64,000 nt of DNA, from the NCBI RefSeq assembly GCF_021234875.1, contig NZ_JAJQVM010000020.1, positions 1 to 64,000 of the forward strand, in the 5' to 3' direction. Below, piece by piece: positions 17,366-27,072 of this stretch. Both the position numbers and the translations under genes were made by a program. This DNA is from Marinibactrum halimedae. GTDB lineage: Bacteria; Pseudomonadota; Gammaproteobacteria; Pseudomonadales; Cellvibrionaceae. The number at the start of each line of letters is the position of its first letter. Position 1 is the stretch's first letter. The notes beneath the pieces were generated by a model. The model searched no databases, was not told where the DNA came from, and worked only from the letters and a program-made list of their open reading frames with translations.

Positions 17366-19195
17366 ATGCGAGGCAAGAAAAAATTACTTTCCCTAGCATT
17401 GGCGGCAGCAATGGGATTGCCGTTGTTGAGCGGATGTTCCTTACTGGATAAGTCACCACTGGCGGAAAAAGAAGTCGTCAGTGAGCAAGAGCGCTTGATG
17501 GCGTACCTTGATCAGATCAATGAAGAAAACTTAGAGCGCTCCCCGATAACGTCTACCTATCGTGGTCGCAAAGACGGCTATGGAGAGTGGGATGACGCCA
17601 GCGAGGCGGCTGCTATAGAAGAGCATAAAATTACGTTGAAGCGTAAAGCCAAGTTGGCAAAATTTGACGCCGCTCAAATGGATACTCAAGGGCAGCTAAG
17701 CCTAAAAATTGCTCAGTTGTATATGGATCGTAGCATTGCTGGTTATGAGTTTCGTCATAACGATTACGTGATGCAGCAGTTTAGTGCCTGGCACACTTGG
17801 ATTCCAAGTTTATTGATCAATATCCATCGTGTGAAAACCGAGCAAGATTTAAAAGATTATTTATCTCGCGTTGAAAAGGTCGATGATTTGTTCGAACAAG
17901 TTATTGATAACATGAGAATTCAAGCGGAGAAAGGCGTTTATCCTCCGCGCTGGAGTTATCCACAAATGTTGGCGGCGTCAGCTAATGTGATTAAGGGCGC
18001 GCCTTTTCAGGGTGGAAAAGACAACACGTTATTTGCGGATTTTAAGAAAAAATTAGACTCTCTGAATTTAAGCGAGCACAAGTCTGTTAAATACACAGAG
18101 CAAATGATGAAGGCGTTGTTGACGTCTATTAAGCCCGCGTATAAATCATTGATTGCGGAATTAGAGGCGCAATATGAAGTAGCCCCTGAAGGTGATGGTG
18201 TCTGGCGTTTACCCAATGGCGATGATTATTACCGTTATTTATTAAATTATTATACCACGACAGATTTGACTGCCGACGAGGTTCATCAGCTTGGTTTGGA
18301 GAATGTTCAGCGTATTCATAATGAAATGCGTGAGATCATGAAGCAGGTTGGTTTTGAAGGCACGTTACAAGAATTTTTTGCCTTTATGCGTGAAGACAAG
18401 CAATTCTATTACGACAATACTGATGAAGGTCGAGCGGCGTATTTGGAGAAGTCCGTAGAATTGATTGATACGGTTCGTGAGGTATTGCCTGAGTATTTCG
18501 GAATCTTCCCGAAAGCGGAACTGGAAGTGAAGCGTGTTGAGGCATTCCGGGAAGCCAGTGCCGGTAAAGCCTTCTACCAGGGCCCACCACCCGATGGCAG
18601 CCGTCCAGGTATTTATTATGTGAATTTATACAAAATGGAAGATATGCCTTCTTATCAAATGGAAGCGTTGGCTTATCATGAGGGCATTCCTGGGCACCAT
18701 ATGCAGTTGGCAATTACCGCTGAATTGGAGGGGGTGCCCGAATTCCAAAAATTTGTCCGCTTTACCGCTTATACGGAAGGCTGGGGTTTGTATAGTGAGT
18801 ACCTAGCAAAAGAAATGGGTTTCTATGAAGATCCTTATTCTGACTTTGGTCGTTTAGCGATGGAGTTGTGGCGTGCATGTCGTTTGGTGGTGGATACGGG
18901 GATTCACTCCAAAAAGTGGACAAGAGAAGAAGCAATTCAGTATCTTCAAGATAATACGCCGAACCCTGCAAACGATACTGTAAAAGCGATTGAGCGTTAC
19001 ATTGTTTATCCAGGTCAAGCAACCTCTTATTTAATTGGCAAAATTAAAATTGTGGAGTTGCGTGAAGCGGCGAAGAAGGCACTGGGTGATAAATTTGATA
19101 TCCGTGGTTTTCATGATGAAATTTTGAAGGATGGCCCTGTTGCATTGTCGATTTTGGAAGACAAAATCAATGCATGGGTAGAAGCTCAGCGCTAA
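17366..19195 (+). CDS. DUF885 family lipoprotein, predicted zinc peptidase
   Basis: This protein has 609 residues from ATG 17366, chosen because it gives a clean lipoprotein signal peptide (MRGKKKLLSLALAAA...LLSGC, Cys24); an ATG at 17351 would add MLEFY. The DUF885 hallmark HEGIPGHHMQ lies near residue 438, followed by RFTAYTEGWGLYSEY. In this family the HEGxPGHH and downstream Glu are taken as the zinc site of a gluzincin-type peptidase. The C-terminal part (YIVYPGQATSYLIGK) is also typical. It is probably a periplasm-facing outer-membrane peptidase, perhaps for nutrient peptides. It appears monocistronic, with hairpins before and after it. Confidence 0.88.
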   Translation: MRGKKKLLSLALAAAMGLPLLSGCSLLDKSPLAEKEVVSEQERLMAYLDQINEENLERSPITSTYRGRKDGYGEWDDASEAAAIEEHKITLKRKAKLAKFDAAQMDTQGQLSLKIAQLYMDRSIAGYEFRHNDYVMQQFSAWHTWIPSLLINIHRVKTEQDLKDYLSRVEKVDDLFEQVIDNMRIQAEKGVYPPRWSYPQMLAASANVIKGAPFQGGKDNTLFADFKKKLDSLNLSEHKSVKYTEQMMKALLTSIKPAYKSLIAELEAQYEVAPEGDGVWRLPNGDDYYRYLLNYYTTTDLTADEVHQLGLENVQRIHNEMREIMKQVGFEGTLQEFFAFMREDKQFYYDNTDEGRAAYLEKSVELIDTVREVLPEYFGIFPKAELEVKRVEAFREASAGKAFYQGPPPDGSRPGIYYVNLYKMEDMPSYQMEALAYHEGIPGHHMQLAITAELEGVPEFQKFVRFTAYTEGWGLYSEYLAKEMGFYEDPYSDFGRLAMELWRACRLVVDTGIHSKKWTREEAIQYLQDNTPNPANDTVKAIERYIVYPGQATSYLIGKIKIVELREAAKKALGDKFDIRGFHDEILKDGPVALSILEDKINAWVEAQR

Positions 19196-19209
19196 CTGCT
19201 GTTAGCGTT

Positions 19210-19260
19210 CACCATAAAAAAACGCCACTCACGTTACGTGAGCGGCGTTTTTTTATGGTG
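19210..19260 (+). terminator. Bidirectional intrinsic terminator
   Basis: A nearly perfect inverted repeat of 51 bases is centred on CTCACGT-T-ACGTGAG. GCC/GGC and runs of seven A and seven T lie outside the centre, and there is one A/C mismatch. It sits between two convergent genes and can serve both. Confidence 0.93.
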
Positions 19261-19280
19261 AGTCGGGTTTTCCGATTGGA

Positions 19281-21071
19281 TTAGTTGGTTTGACAGCCAT
19301 GCGCAGCACGGACTTCATCGATCATATCCAGTAATACTTGCCCTTCACTGGTGTTGATGCGAATTTCATCCAAATAGGCTTGATGCTTGGTGGAAGGCGA
19401 CCATGATGTGTTGTTATTTAACGCATCGAGTAGTGCAAACGTGGCGCCCCATAATACCAGTGTATCTTCACGGACGTTAAAATCATTCATCATGTGTTCA
19501 AAATCTTGCGGATGATTTTGCTTTGCCCATAGCAAGTAGCGTGGTGCGGCCCAGGCAAAATTCAGAAGATAATTCACATGGTATTGTGTGCCGGTAATAT
19601 CATAAAACTGGTAATCTGCTGCGACAGAGTGAAAATATTCTGTCCATTCGTCGTACATGGTTTGAATACCTTGATCTCCGGTGGTCGAACCGTAATTAAA
19701 GTAGGTACTGTTGGCATCACCGTCTAAATTATCATGAAACGGATCGCGTGAAATTTCTTGACGAGGAAAATAATCTCGGCGAGGCTGTTGAAGGTTATAC
19801 CCTTCTGAGACGTAGTAGTTTGAAAAGCCATTCGCCTCATGGCCACATTCGTGAACAATTAGCCCATAGTTGGTTTCCCAGCCATATTCAGGGTTATTGG
19901 GGCTTCCATCGTCCCACCACCAATCTTCAATGCAATTGGGTTGGGCTTTTTGTGTGACAACATCGTACATGTACGGGTAGCCTTGAGATAACGCCTTGCG
20001 TGTGAATTCAACGATACCGGCTTTGGTTTCGTTGCCTTCCACTTCGTTGATCATGCTTTGATAATCCACTTCAAGGCTGGGCAGTGTTAATTGATATTGC
20101 CCATCGGTACAGCTGGCATTGGTGAATTCTTCAAACATTCCACCTGGTGTGGGTGGAGTGGGTGTACCGCCACCGCCGCCTCCACCATCATTACCTTCTT
20201 GGTAGTTGGCGACGAGAGTGAGATTTGAAAAGTCACTGAAGGCATTAATCATAATGTGATAAGTGCCTGCCTGGGGGGGGTTAAATGAGCAGGCCTCATT
20301 GTTGCCGCTGCGGTAAGGACGGCAATCGTAATTTCCGGTTTGAGGTTCATTACCATAGGCAACGTACAGGTCTGCATCACCGGAGCCACCGCTCATCTCG
20401 ATGGACAAATTGCGTGCGTTGTCTGGAATGTCCAGTGTGAAGCGAAGTTGTTCAGATCGGTTTCCGCTTAATCCAGATATGGGATTGCCGTTGGTCAGTG
20501 AGGCGTTATCTGGTGTGGTCGGAGGTGGCTGATCATTATCGTTAGACGTTGAAGTCAGTTCGATATTTCGGAAAGTACTGCGGTTATTTTTTCGACCTTT
20601 GTCTTTATCATTCACCAATACTAAACGCATGGTATCGCCAGTGTAATATTGTCCTATTGGAATGCTGAAAGTTTGGTACTCCCCTGAGGCGGTGTAGCCA
20701 AATTCACCACGAATTCCCCAATTACTTTGTGAGCCAGAGAGTTTGAAAAAACGATTGGAGGATTCTTTATCATCTTCTTCAAAGCCAATACCGTGAAATT
20801 CACCGCGAGAATTACTTTTAAATTCAAATGTTAAGACAGAGTCTTCCGTGATTGTGTAAAACTGATTGGTTGCACGCCAGCGATTGCCGCGCATTTCATA
20901 GCTGTTATCGCTATTGTTGAATACGGCTTTTCCTGTTTCGGTATCTTGATCCGAAAAGCCAGACATGCCAGATAAATCGATCGGCATGGCCCACGCATTG
21001 GATACCGCCATCGCGATGATTGTAACAAGGGTAGATCGGTGCGTAAGTTGCCAGGTTTTCTTTGTGATCAT
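19281..21071 (-). CDS. Secreted HExxH metallopeptidase with beta-sandwich and PPC-type domains
   Basis: The protein has 596 residues with a signal peptide ending NAWA at 28. Residues about 30-175 form a beta-rich domain (FEFKSNSRGEFHGIGFEEDD, FRNIEL) like those found on secreted marine-bacterial enzymes. Residues about 195-290 are a bacterial pre-peptidase C-terminal (PPC) domain (LRFTLDIPDNARNLSIEMSG, GDADLYVAYG, YHIMINAFSDFSNLTL). A poly-Gly/Thr-Pro linker follows. The last 280 residues hold HECGHEANGF (His407-His411), a zinc HExxH motif, with EWTEYFHS downstream as a candidate third ligand. I cannot assign a MEROPS family. It is probably exported by type II secretion; the substrate is unknown. 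Confidence 0.82.
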   Translation of the reverse strand: MITKKTWQLTHRSTLVTIIAMAVSNAWAMPIDLSGMSGFSDQDTETGKAVFNNSDNSYEMRGNRWRATNQFYTITEDSVLTFEFKSNSRGEFHGIGFEEDDKESSNRFFKLSGSQSNWGIRGEFGYTASGEYQTFSIPIGQYYTGDTMRLVLVNDKDKGRKNNRSTFRNIELTSTSNDNDQPPPTTPDNASLTNGNPISGLSGNRSEQLRFTLDIPDNARNLSIEMSGGSGDADLYVAYGNEPQTGNYDCRPYRSGNNEACSFNPPQAGTYHIMINAFSDFSNLTLVANYQEGNDGGGGGGGTPTPPTPGGMFEEFTNASCTDGQYQLTLPSLEVDYQSMINEVEGNETKAGIVEFTRKALSQGYPYMYDVVTQKAQPNCIEDWWWDDGSPNNPEYGWETNYGLIVHECGHEANGFSNYYVSEGYNLQQPRRDYFPRQEISRDPFHDNLDGDANSTYFNYGSTTGDQGIQTMYDEWTEYFHSVAADYQFYDITGTQYHVNYLLNFAWAAPRYLLWAKQNHPQDFEHMMNDFNVREDTLVLWGATFALLDALNNNTSWSPSTKHQAYLDEIRINTSEGQVLLDMIDEVRAAHGCQTN

Positions 21072-21477
21072 AGTTATTCTCTAAGCCTTCTGACGTGACG
21101 TTATTTATTACATTGAGCGCGGTATTTTTGTAGTTATTGCTGTCGTATTCTGAATGTGAGCGCAGTGTAGCAAGCCGAGGAAGGTCGGGTTGTGAGGTAT
21201 TCAAAGTAAATTAGGTGAATAGGTTAGGGATTTTTGTACTTTTATTCAGACTGAGAAGAAGTCTATGTTTTATAAATGAAGTGACAGCATTTTGTGTTTA
21301 GACGTTTGTCATTCAGTATTTTTGATGTTTTTGGGGTGAGGTTTTTTGTGCCAGATAGGGTTAATGAAGCACCTTTGAAAAAAGGTGCTGGGTCAGGTTT
21401 AGCAATCCATTTTTTCTCTTTTAGTTTTCTTGCTACCTCTATTTTTATCTCTAATTGTTGAATGAGAGGCGGGTTGT
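21072..21477. other. Intergenic region upstream of the metallopeptidase
   Basis: This 406-bp region lies between two minus-strand genes. It contains the inverted repeat at 21368-21389 and should contain the metallopeptidase promoter. No gene is supported. Confidence 0.4.
21368..21389. repeat. Perfect inverted repeat (hairpin without T-tract)
   Basis: AGCACCTTT and AAAGGTGCT are separated by GAAA. It lies about 90 bp beyond the sirtuin stop codon in that gene's direction. Neither strand has a following T-run, so it may be an mRNA 3' stabiliser rather than a terminator. Confidence 0.6.
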
Positions 21478-22176
21478 TTAATTCAACCAGCCGTCACAAA
21501 TCGTCGGTACCATACTGGTAGCTTTAGCTCTGAGCAGCTGATAGCCATAGGGTACTTTGTCTACCTCCAGAGTAACAATCACCTTCTCTGCTTGATATCG
21601 CGCCCGTTTCACTAAACTGGCGGCGGGTTCAACCACTAATGAAGTGCCTACTACCAGTACACGGCTTGCTTCTTGGAAATGGGCTTGCGCCTCTTCCATA
21701 TAAAGAGGAATCTCCCCAAACCAGACAACATGTGGCCTTAACTGGCTATTGAGTTCGCACTTCTGACCGAGGTGAATCGGTTTGCTGCCGATATCATAGA
21801 GTAAGCTTTCTTCTATCGAGCTGCGTGCTTTGGTTAACTCGCCGTGCAAGTGAAGGACTTGGGTGGAGCCTGCTCGCTCGTGCAAGTCGTCAATATTCTG
21901 CGTGATGATGACGACTTCATATTGTTCTTCAAGGCGAGCAATGGCTTGGTGTGCGGCATTAGGCTTCGCCTGAGCAGCATCACTGCGACGTTGGTTGTAA
22001 AACCCTAAAACCAGTTCAGGGTCGTTCCACCAACCTTCGGGGGTGGCCACCAGCTCAATAGGGTAGTTCTCCCAGAGGCCGTCAGAGTCTCTGAACGTTT
22101 TCAAACCACTCTCGGCACTGATGCCTGCACCGGTGAACACAACGATTTTTTTCGGGTTGATTTCTTTTCTATTCAT
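21478..22176 (-). CDS. cobB: NAD-dependent protein deacylase (SIR2 family)
   Basis: This 232-residue sirtuin uses NAD to remove acyl groups from lysines. Visible are VVFTGAGISAESGLKTFRD (NAD binding), FYNQRR (the Tyr-x-x-Arg pocket that favours succinyl/malonyl groups in CobB), TQNIDDLHERAG and catalytic HLHGEL (about His111). VVGTSLVVEPA is also present. The small zinc module that normally has four Cys is reduced: only one Cys is seen between HGEL and VVWFGE, so this is a zinc-less variant like those of many Gammaproteobacteria. It is transcribed away from flhA. The symbol is given by family; the acyl preference is inferred. Confidence 0.85.
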   Translation of the reverse strand: MNRKEINPKKIVVFTGAGISAESGLKTFRDSDGLWENYPIELVATPEGWWNDPELVLGFYNQRRSDAAQAKPNAAHQAIARLEEQYEVVIITQNIDDLHERAGSTQVLHLHGELTKARSSIEESLLYDIGSKPIHLGQKCELNSQLRPHVVWFGEIPLYMEEAQAHFQEASRVLVVGTSLVVEPAASLVKRARYQAEKVIVTLEVDKVPYGYQLLRAKATSMVPTICDGWLN

Positions 22177-22488
22177 AATAGCTCACGCGCTTATCGTATT
22201 ATTCGAGCTTAGTATTTTTAGTGTGTTTTTTATTGTTAATGGCAACGTATAAACGATACCTGACAAAAGCCTGCTGTCACCAGTACATTTTTGGGCGAAG
22301 GATTTATGAAAAGTGACGGTTTATCGATTATTTCCTCATTGCAGCACCAACAAAATCGGTGCCTGTAGAAAATTCAAAGGCAGACGGACATGGTTCTAAT
22401 TACTATTTCATTCTCGTCGTTGAATACTCTATCAATTGGGAACACATCTTGCTCTAACCCTCTGTAACTCGTAAAGCGTCAAAAAATT
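22177..22488. other. Divergent spacer between cobB and flhA
   Basis: This 312-bp region contains the sigma-54-type promoter at 22438-22453. No gene is supported. Confidence 0.45.
22438..22453 (+). promoter_or_regulatory. Candidate sigma-54 promoter for flhA
   Basis: GGGAACACATCTTGCT has the invariant GG and GC separated by 10 bases, and matches TTGCT at -12. It lies 36 to 78 bp upstream of the possible flhA starts. In polar flagellates flhA is normally driven by sigma-54 with FleQ/FlrC, which fits. The -24 half is only partly consensus. Confidence 0.45.
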
Positions 22489-24759
22489 GTGGCGCGTGTC
22501 AATCTTGTGGTTATGGAGCGTTTTTCTTTTATGCAGCTGCCAAGCTTTCCGTTGCTGAATGATATTCGTGAGGGTCGTGTCGACCGTCAACAAATGCTGG
22601 GCTCTGCCCGCAGCTTAATTAATGGCAATTTGGGCATTCCCGTTTTGTTGTTGATGCTGCTGGGTATGATGACCTTACCTTTGCCCGCGTTTTTATTGGA
22701 TGTGTTTTTCTCTTTCAATATTGCCTTGTCTATCGTGGTATTGCTGGTAGGTGTATACAGTTTGCGCCCGTTGGATTTCGCTGTTTTCCCGACGATTTTG
22801 TTGATTGCCACGTTATTGCGATTGGCTTTGAACGTGGCATCTACTCGTGTGGTATTGCTGGAAGGGCATCAAGGAGGCGATGCTGCTGGTAAGGTGATTC
22901 AGGCATTTGGTGAAGTGGTCATTGGTGGTAACTACGCCGTGGGATTGGTGGTGTTTATTATCTTAATGATCATTAACTTTGTGGTTGTGACCAAAGGGGC
23001 GGGGCGAATTTCGGAAGTCAGCGCTCGATTCACCTTAGATGCCATGCCCGGTAAACAAATGGCGATTGATGCGGATTTGAATGCGGGGCTGATTAATCAA
23101 GAAGAGGCGAGGGTCCGCCGTGATGAAGTAGCCAGTGAGGCCGATTTTTACGGTGCGATGGACGGTGCCAGTAAATTTGTGCGAGGGGATGCGGTCGCCG
23201 GTATCTTAATTCTGGTGATTAATGTTATTGGTGGCCTTGGCATTGGCATGATTCAACATGACTTGGAATTTGCCGATGCGCTTCAGAAATACATTTTATT
23301 GACGATTGGTGATGGTTTGGTTGCACAGATTCCGTCGCTGCTATTGTCGACAGCCGCCGCCATTATGGTGACGCGAGTGAACAGCTCTCAGGATGTTCGC
23401 TCCCAAGTTCTGAACCAGATGTTCGACTCCCCCAAGGCATTAATGGTCTCGGCATTGATTCTTTTCATTATGGGTTCGATTCCCGGTATGCCTCATGTGG
23501 CCTTTTTGGGTTTGGCGGCGGTGTGTGGGTTTATGGCTTATCAAATCCATCGTCGCAAACAGCAATTTGAAGAAGTAACGGTGAAGCCCAGTGGTGGCCC
23601 AGGTGTTGCGCCCGGTGGGCCTGGTGGTGGTGCCCGACAAGCATTACCGCCGGGGGAAGGCGGTGGCGAAACCATTGATGCGAAACCCGAAAATAAAGAA
23701 CTGAGCTGGGATGATGTAATGCCGGTGGATATGATCGGGCTGGAAGTGGGTTACCGATTGATTCCCTTGGTGAACAAAGCGCAAGGCGGTGAGTTGCTTG
23801 GTCGTATTAAAGGTATTCGTAAAAAGCTCTCTCAAGAAAAAGGTTTCCTCGTTCCCAGTGTGCACATTCGCGATAACTTGGATTTAAACCCCAATGCCTA
23901 TCGGATTTTGTTGATGGGGGTCGGAGTAGGTGAAGGGGAAGTCTACTCCGATCGAGATATGGCCATTAACCCTGGCCAAGCGTTTGGAAATATTGATGGT
24001 ATTGCGACAAAAGACCCTGCCTTTGGGTTAGATGCGGTATGGATTGAGCGGAGCAAAAAAGACGAAGCGCAAAGCTTAGGTTACACGGTGGTGGATTCCA
24101 GTACGGTGGTGGCCACACATCTCAATCAAATCTTGCAACAACATATCCATGAGTTAATCGGTCATGAAGAAGTCCAGAAGCTGTTGGATCAACTCGCGCA
24201 GTCGTCGCCAAAATTGGTGGGTGAGTTGGTGCCAGAAAAGCTGTCGCTGAATGTTGTTTTGAAGGTGTGTCAAAACCTCTTGAAAGAAGGAGTGGCTGTG
24301 CGGGATGTACGATCCCTTTGTGAAAGTTTGGCTGCCAGTGCTGACCAAACCAAAGATCCAGAACAGCTTACCGCCGCTGCTCGGATTGGATTGGCTCGGC
24401 ATATTGTGTATGGGCTGGTGCCCGGCGACGACCCGTTGCCAGTTTTAACGTTAAATCCAGACTTGGAACAGTTGTTGCTAAAAGCTATGCAACAGGCACA
24501 AAAAACTGGCACTGATGAAGGTGCGTTTATTGAGCCGGGGATTGTAGAGGGTTTGCAGAAATCCATTCGCGAGGCGGTTTCTAAGCAGGAAATGTCGAAT
24601 AAGCCAGGCGTGATATTGGTGGCAGGCCCCATTCGTCGATTAGTGAGTCGCATGACTCGTGCCGGAGGCTCGGAGGCAAGCGTCTTGGCCTATGCGGAAA
24701 TCCCCGACAGTAAAACGCTTTCTGTGGATGGGTCTATTGGGGTGAATACCACCAACTAG
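22489..24759 (+). CDS. flhA: Flagellar export-gate protein FlhA
   Basis: This is the integral-membrane gate of the flagellar type III export apparatus, with 756 residues from GTG 22489. In-frame ATGs at 22513 and 22531 are alternatives; no start has a clean ribosome site, although GGAG lies 12 bases before 22531. Residues about 45-350 contain eight hydrophobic segments (LDVFFSFNIALSIVVLLVG, DFAVFPTILLIATLLRLALN). The FHIPEP-like loop has GRISEVSARFTLDAMPGKQM and DADLNAGLINQEEA. A Gly/Pro-rich linker near 365-395 leads to the cytosolic domain (DVMPVDMIGLEVGYRLIPLV, ERSKKDEAQSLGY). It heads the block, but flhB is not next to it, so other export genes lie elsewhere. Confidence 0.95.
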   Translation: MARVNLVVMERFSFMQLPSFPLLNDIREGRVDRQQMLGSARSLINGNLGIPVLLLMLLGMMTLPLPAFLLDVFFSFNIALSIVVLLVGVYSLRPLDFAVFPTILLIATLLRLALNVASTRVVLLEGHQGGDAAGKVIQAFGEVVIGGNYAVGLVVFIILMIINFVVVTKGAGRISEVSARFTLDAMPGKQMAIDADLNAGLINQEEARVRRDEVASEADFYGAMDGASKFVRGDAVAGILILVINVIGGLGIGMIQHDLEFADALQKYILLTIGDGLVAQIPSLLLSTAAAIMVTRVNSSQDVRSQVLNQMFDSPKALMVSALILFIMGSIPGMPHVAFLGLAAVCGFMAYQIHRRKQQFEEVTVKPSGGPGVAPGGPGGGARQALPPGEGGGETIDAKPENKELSWDDVMPVDMIGLEVGYRLIPLVNKAQGGELLGRIKGIRKKLSQEKGFLVPSVHIRDNLDLNPNAYRILLMGVGVGEGEVYSDRDMAINPGQAFGNIDGIATKDPAFGLDAVWIERSKKDEAQSLGYTVVDSSTVVATHLNQILQQHIHELIGHEEVQKLLDQLAQSSPKLVGELVPEKLSLNVVLKVCQNLLKEGVAVRDVRSLCESLAASADQTKDPEQLTAAARIGLARHIVYGLVPGDDPLPVLTLNPDLEQLLLKAMQQAQKTGTDEGAFIEPGIVEGLQKSIREAVSKQEMSNKPGVILVAGPIRRLVSRMTRAGGSEASVLAYAEIPDSKTLSVDGSIGVNTTN

Positions 24760-24874
24760 AGAACTTTGCTTGAGGACTTTGCCAGTAACGCCACACATCA
24801 TATGTCAATGATGACCGTCAAAAAACGTCTGCCGGAGCGATACGATAATACCGGTAGTGAGGAGAATGAACGCC

Positions 24875-27025
24875 ATGCAAGTTAAACGCTTTACCGCTGC
24901 CGATATGAGGCGGGCACTCGAAATGGTACGCGAGTCGCTGGGCGATGAGGCCATCATACTCTCCAGTGGCAAAATTAAAGGAGGTGTCGAGATTTTGGCG
25001 ACCTCTGAAGAGAGTCAACAGTGGATTGCGACGGAATCCGCCATTGATCCGTCTGCGCCGACTGAAAGCGTGTTTGATAAATATGAATCTGGAGGCGCAT
25101 CAGAACGAATTGACGATGCGTTTTCGTCACTATCACCGCAGCCTGCATCATTGAGCGAAAAAGCCGCGAATCAATACGCGGTTCATGATCACAATCATCA
25201 AGCAGGGCATAGCCATGATCAGCCCCATGTGGTGAAGGGGAATGTGAAAAAGCGCCGTTTGCAACATGAGACGGCCGAGCGATCCAACTCATTGGCGTCA
25301 TCAAGCTCATTAGCCTCATCCAAGCCTTCTCCATTGGCCATTAACGGCAAGCAAAAAGCCGAAGCGATTGCTGAGCGATTGCAGTCTCGCTCAGTTCAGC
25401 AAAAACCGGCATCAGCTCCGTCGCAGACACAATCGGTGAATAGGTCATCTCGCTATGAACAAGAGGGTGATCTGTGTGGTGTGCCAAATGACCCTGAAGC
25501 CGCAATTCGAGAGCAGGATCGTCTTCGAGAAGAGCGCTTATTAAGAGAACAGAAAGAACGTTTAGAACAGGCGCATTTAGAGCAGCAGTACTTGGAACAA
25601 CAGTACCTAGAACAACAGTACTTAGAACAAGAACGCTTGAGGCAAGAAGCTCACCGTCGCGATGAACAAGAGCGGCGTCGGCAAGAGGAGGCGGCTCACC
25701 GAGAGCAAATTCAGGCATTGCAAAGCGAATTGAGCGATATGCGTGAGTTGCTTGAGTTGCAATTAACCCGCTCGGCGGATGTTTGCTTGTCTGGCCAAGC
25801 CTTATTTGCTGATCGACGTTTGCAAATGTTGGGCTTTGGTACGGATTGTCGTCGACAGATAACTCAGCCGTTAATGAATGCATTAGCGTCGAACGAACGG
25901 GCATACAGTAATCAGGAAGTGTGGTCACAAGCAGTGGCGTTGTTGTCTCGTCAAATTCCAGTCGTTTCTTGTGACTTAGTCGCGGCTGGCGGTGTATTCG
26001 CATTTATTGGCCCCACAGGCAGTGGAAAAACCACCACGATTGCCAAATTGGCAACCCGATATGCTCTTGAGCACGGCAGTGAAAGCATCGCATTAATTAC
26101 AACCGATACCGCAAGATTAGGCGCACAAGACCCGCTTAAGGCTCTGGCGACGATTCTGAACATTCCGATTCGAGCGGTGAGTGATGAACAATCCTTGCCC
26201 GATGTGTTGGCCAGCCTAAGTTATTGCCGATTAATTCTGATTGATACGGCTGGCACAAATGTGGGTGGGTTAACCCCGCTGCAAGGTAAGTTGCTGACCA
26301 TGCCTAACGTATCGAAACTATTGGTCATGTCGGCCACCAGTCAGCCGGGTTTACATCGTCGTGTACTGCGTTGGTGGGGTGATGTGGCGTTAAGAGGGTG
26401 TGTGCTCACCAAATTGGATGAGTGTGCCAGTCTCGGTGAGACGTTGGAAGCAGTGATGGAGTGGCGTTTGCCTGTGGCGTATTTCACGGCAGGGCAAGAG
26501 ATTCCTGAAGATTTAGAAGTGGCAAAAGGCCATCGCTTAGTTGCGAGAGCGGTAGCGGCCACCAAACAGTCGGGGGTACGTTCAGCCAGCGTTGCAGCTA
26601 ATCTGAAGCCTTCACGCTCTGTTAACCCTGGAGCGAAGGGGCCTTTGCCATTAAGTGAGCCGGTTGATCAAGCTTTGGCTGGAAGTGAATTACAGCAACG
26701 TCATGAGGCTAAACAGAAGGCTCTGAAGCAACAAGCGCTCAAACAACAGCTTCAAAAACAACAAGCTCAAAAACAGCAAGCTCAAAAACGACAGATTCAA
26801 GCGCAGCAAATCCAAAAACAACAATCTCAAAAACAGCAAGCCCTTAAAAAAGAGTTTGGAGAAAACGTTGGAGAGAATTTCAAGACTCGGTTGGATCAGC
26901 AGATGCGAGAAGCCTCCGTGCCGGCTTCGCTGAAAACCGACTTGGCAACACGAAAAGTACCAATGACAACGTCTAGTTCAGCGTCGATGTCAACAACACC
27001 TATACTGAATGCAGATGCGGTGTAA
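24875..27025 (+). CDS. flhF: Flagellar placement SRP-type GTPase FlhF with C-terminal extension
   Basis: FlhF is the polar landmark GTPase that recruits early flagellar parts. I use ATG 24875 (MQVKRFTAADMRRALEMV, 716 residues) because GGAG lies 10 bases upstream and it matches the family start. Residues 1-110 form the B domain. Residues 110-330 are low-complexity, with four LEQQY-type repeats near 233-255 that look coiled coil. The GTPase has GPTGSGKTTT near residue 380, TTDTARLGAQD, LIDTAG and TKLDE. FlhF normally ends soon after the G domain, but here about 150 extra residues follow, including a Gln/Lys-rich repeat tract at about 605-658. It is followed by flhG. Confidence 0.94.
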   Translation: MQVKRFTAADMRRALEMVRESLGDEAIILSSGKIKGGVEILATSEESQQWIATESAIDPSAPTESVFDKYESGGASERIDDAFSSLSPQPASLSEKAANQYAVHDHNHQAGHSHDQPHVVKGNVKKRRLQHETAERSNSLASSSSLASSKPSPLAINGKQKAEAIAERLQSRSVQQKPASAPSQTQSVNRSSRYEQEGDLCGVPNDPEAAIREQDRLREERLLREQKERLEQAHLEQQYLEQQYLEQQYLEQERLRQEAHRRDEQERRRQEEAAHREQIQALQSELSDMRELLELQLTRSADVCLSGQALFADRRLQMLGFGTDCRRQITQPLMNALASNERAYSNQEVWSQAVALLSRQIPVVSCDLVAAGGVFAFIGPTGSGKTTTIAKLATRYALEHGSESIALITTDTARLGAQDPLKALATILNIPIRAVSDEQSLPDVLASLSYCRLILIDTAGTNVGGLTPLQGKLLTMPNVSKLLVMSATSQPGLHRRVLRWWGDVALRGCVLTKLDECASLGETLEAVMEWRLPVAYFTAGQEIPEDLEVAKGHRLVARAVAATKQSGVRSASVAANLKPSRSVNPGAKGPLPLSEPVDQALAGSELQQRHEAKQKALKQQALKQQLQKQQAQKQQAQKRQIQAQQIQKQQSQKQQALKKEFGENVGENFKTRLDQQMREASVPASLKTDLATRKVPMTTSSSASMSTTPILNADAV

Positions 27026-27072
27026 ACCCAATAATTTTTGATTACCGCACCAGTAATGTTCGGGGAGAACAC

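Noticed and set aside
21368-21389. Terminator for the sirtuin gene
   Set aside because: The stem is good but there is no T-run on either strand.
25341-26003. A 220-codon minus-strand frame opposite flhF
   Set aside because: It mirrors the flhF coding sequence and has no family resemblance; FlhF motifs are clear on the plus strand.
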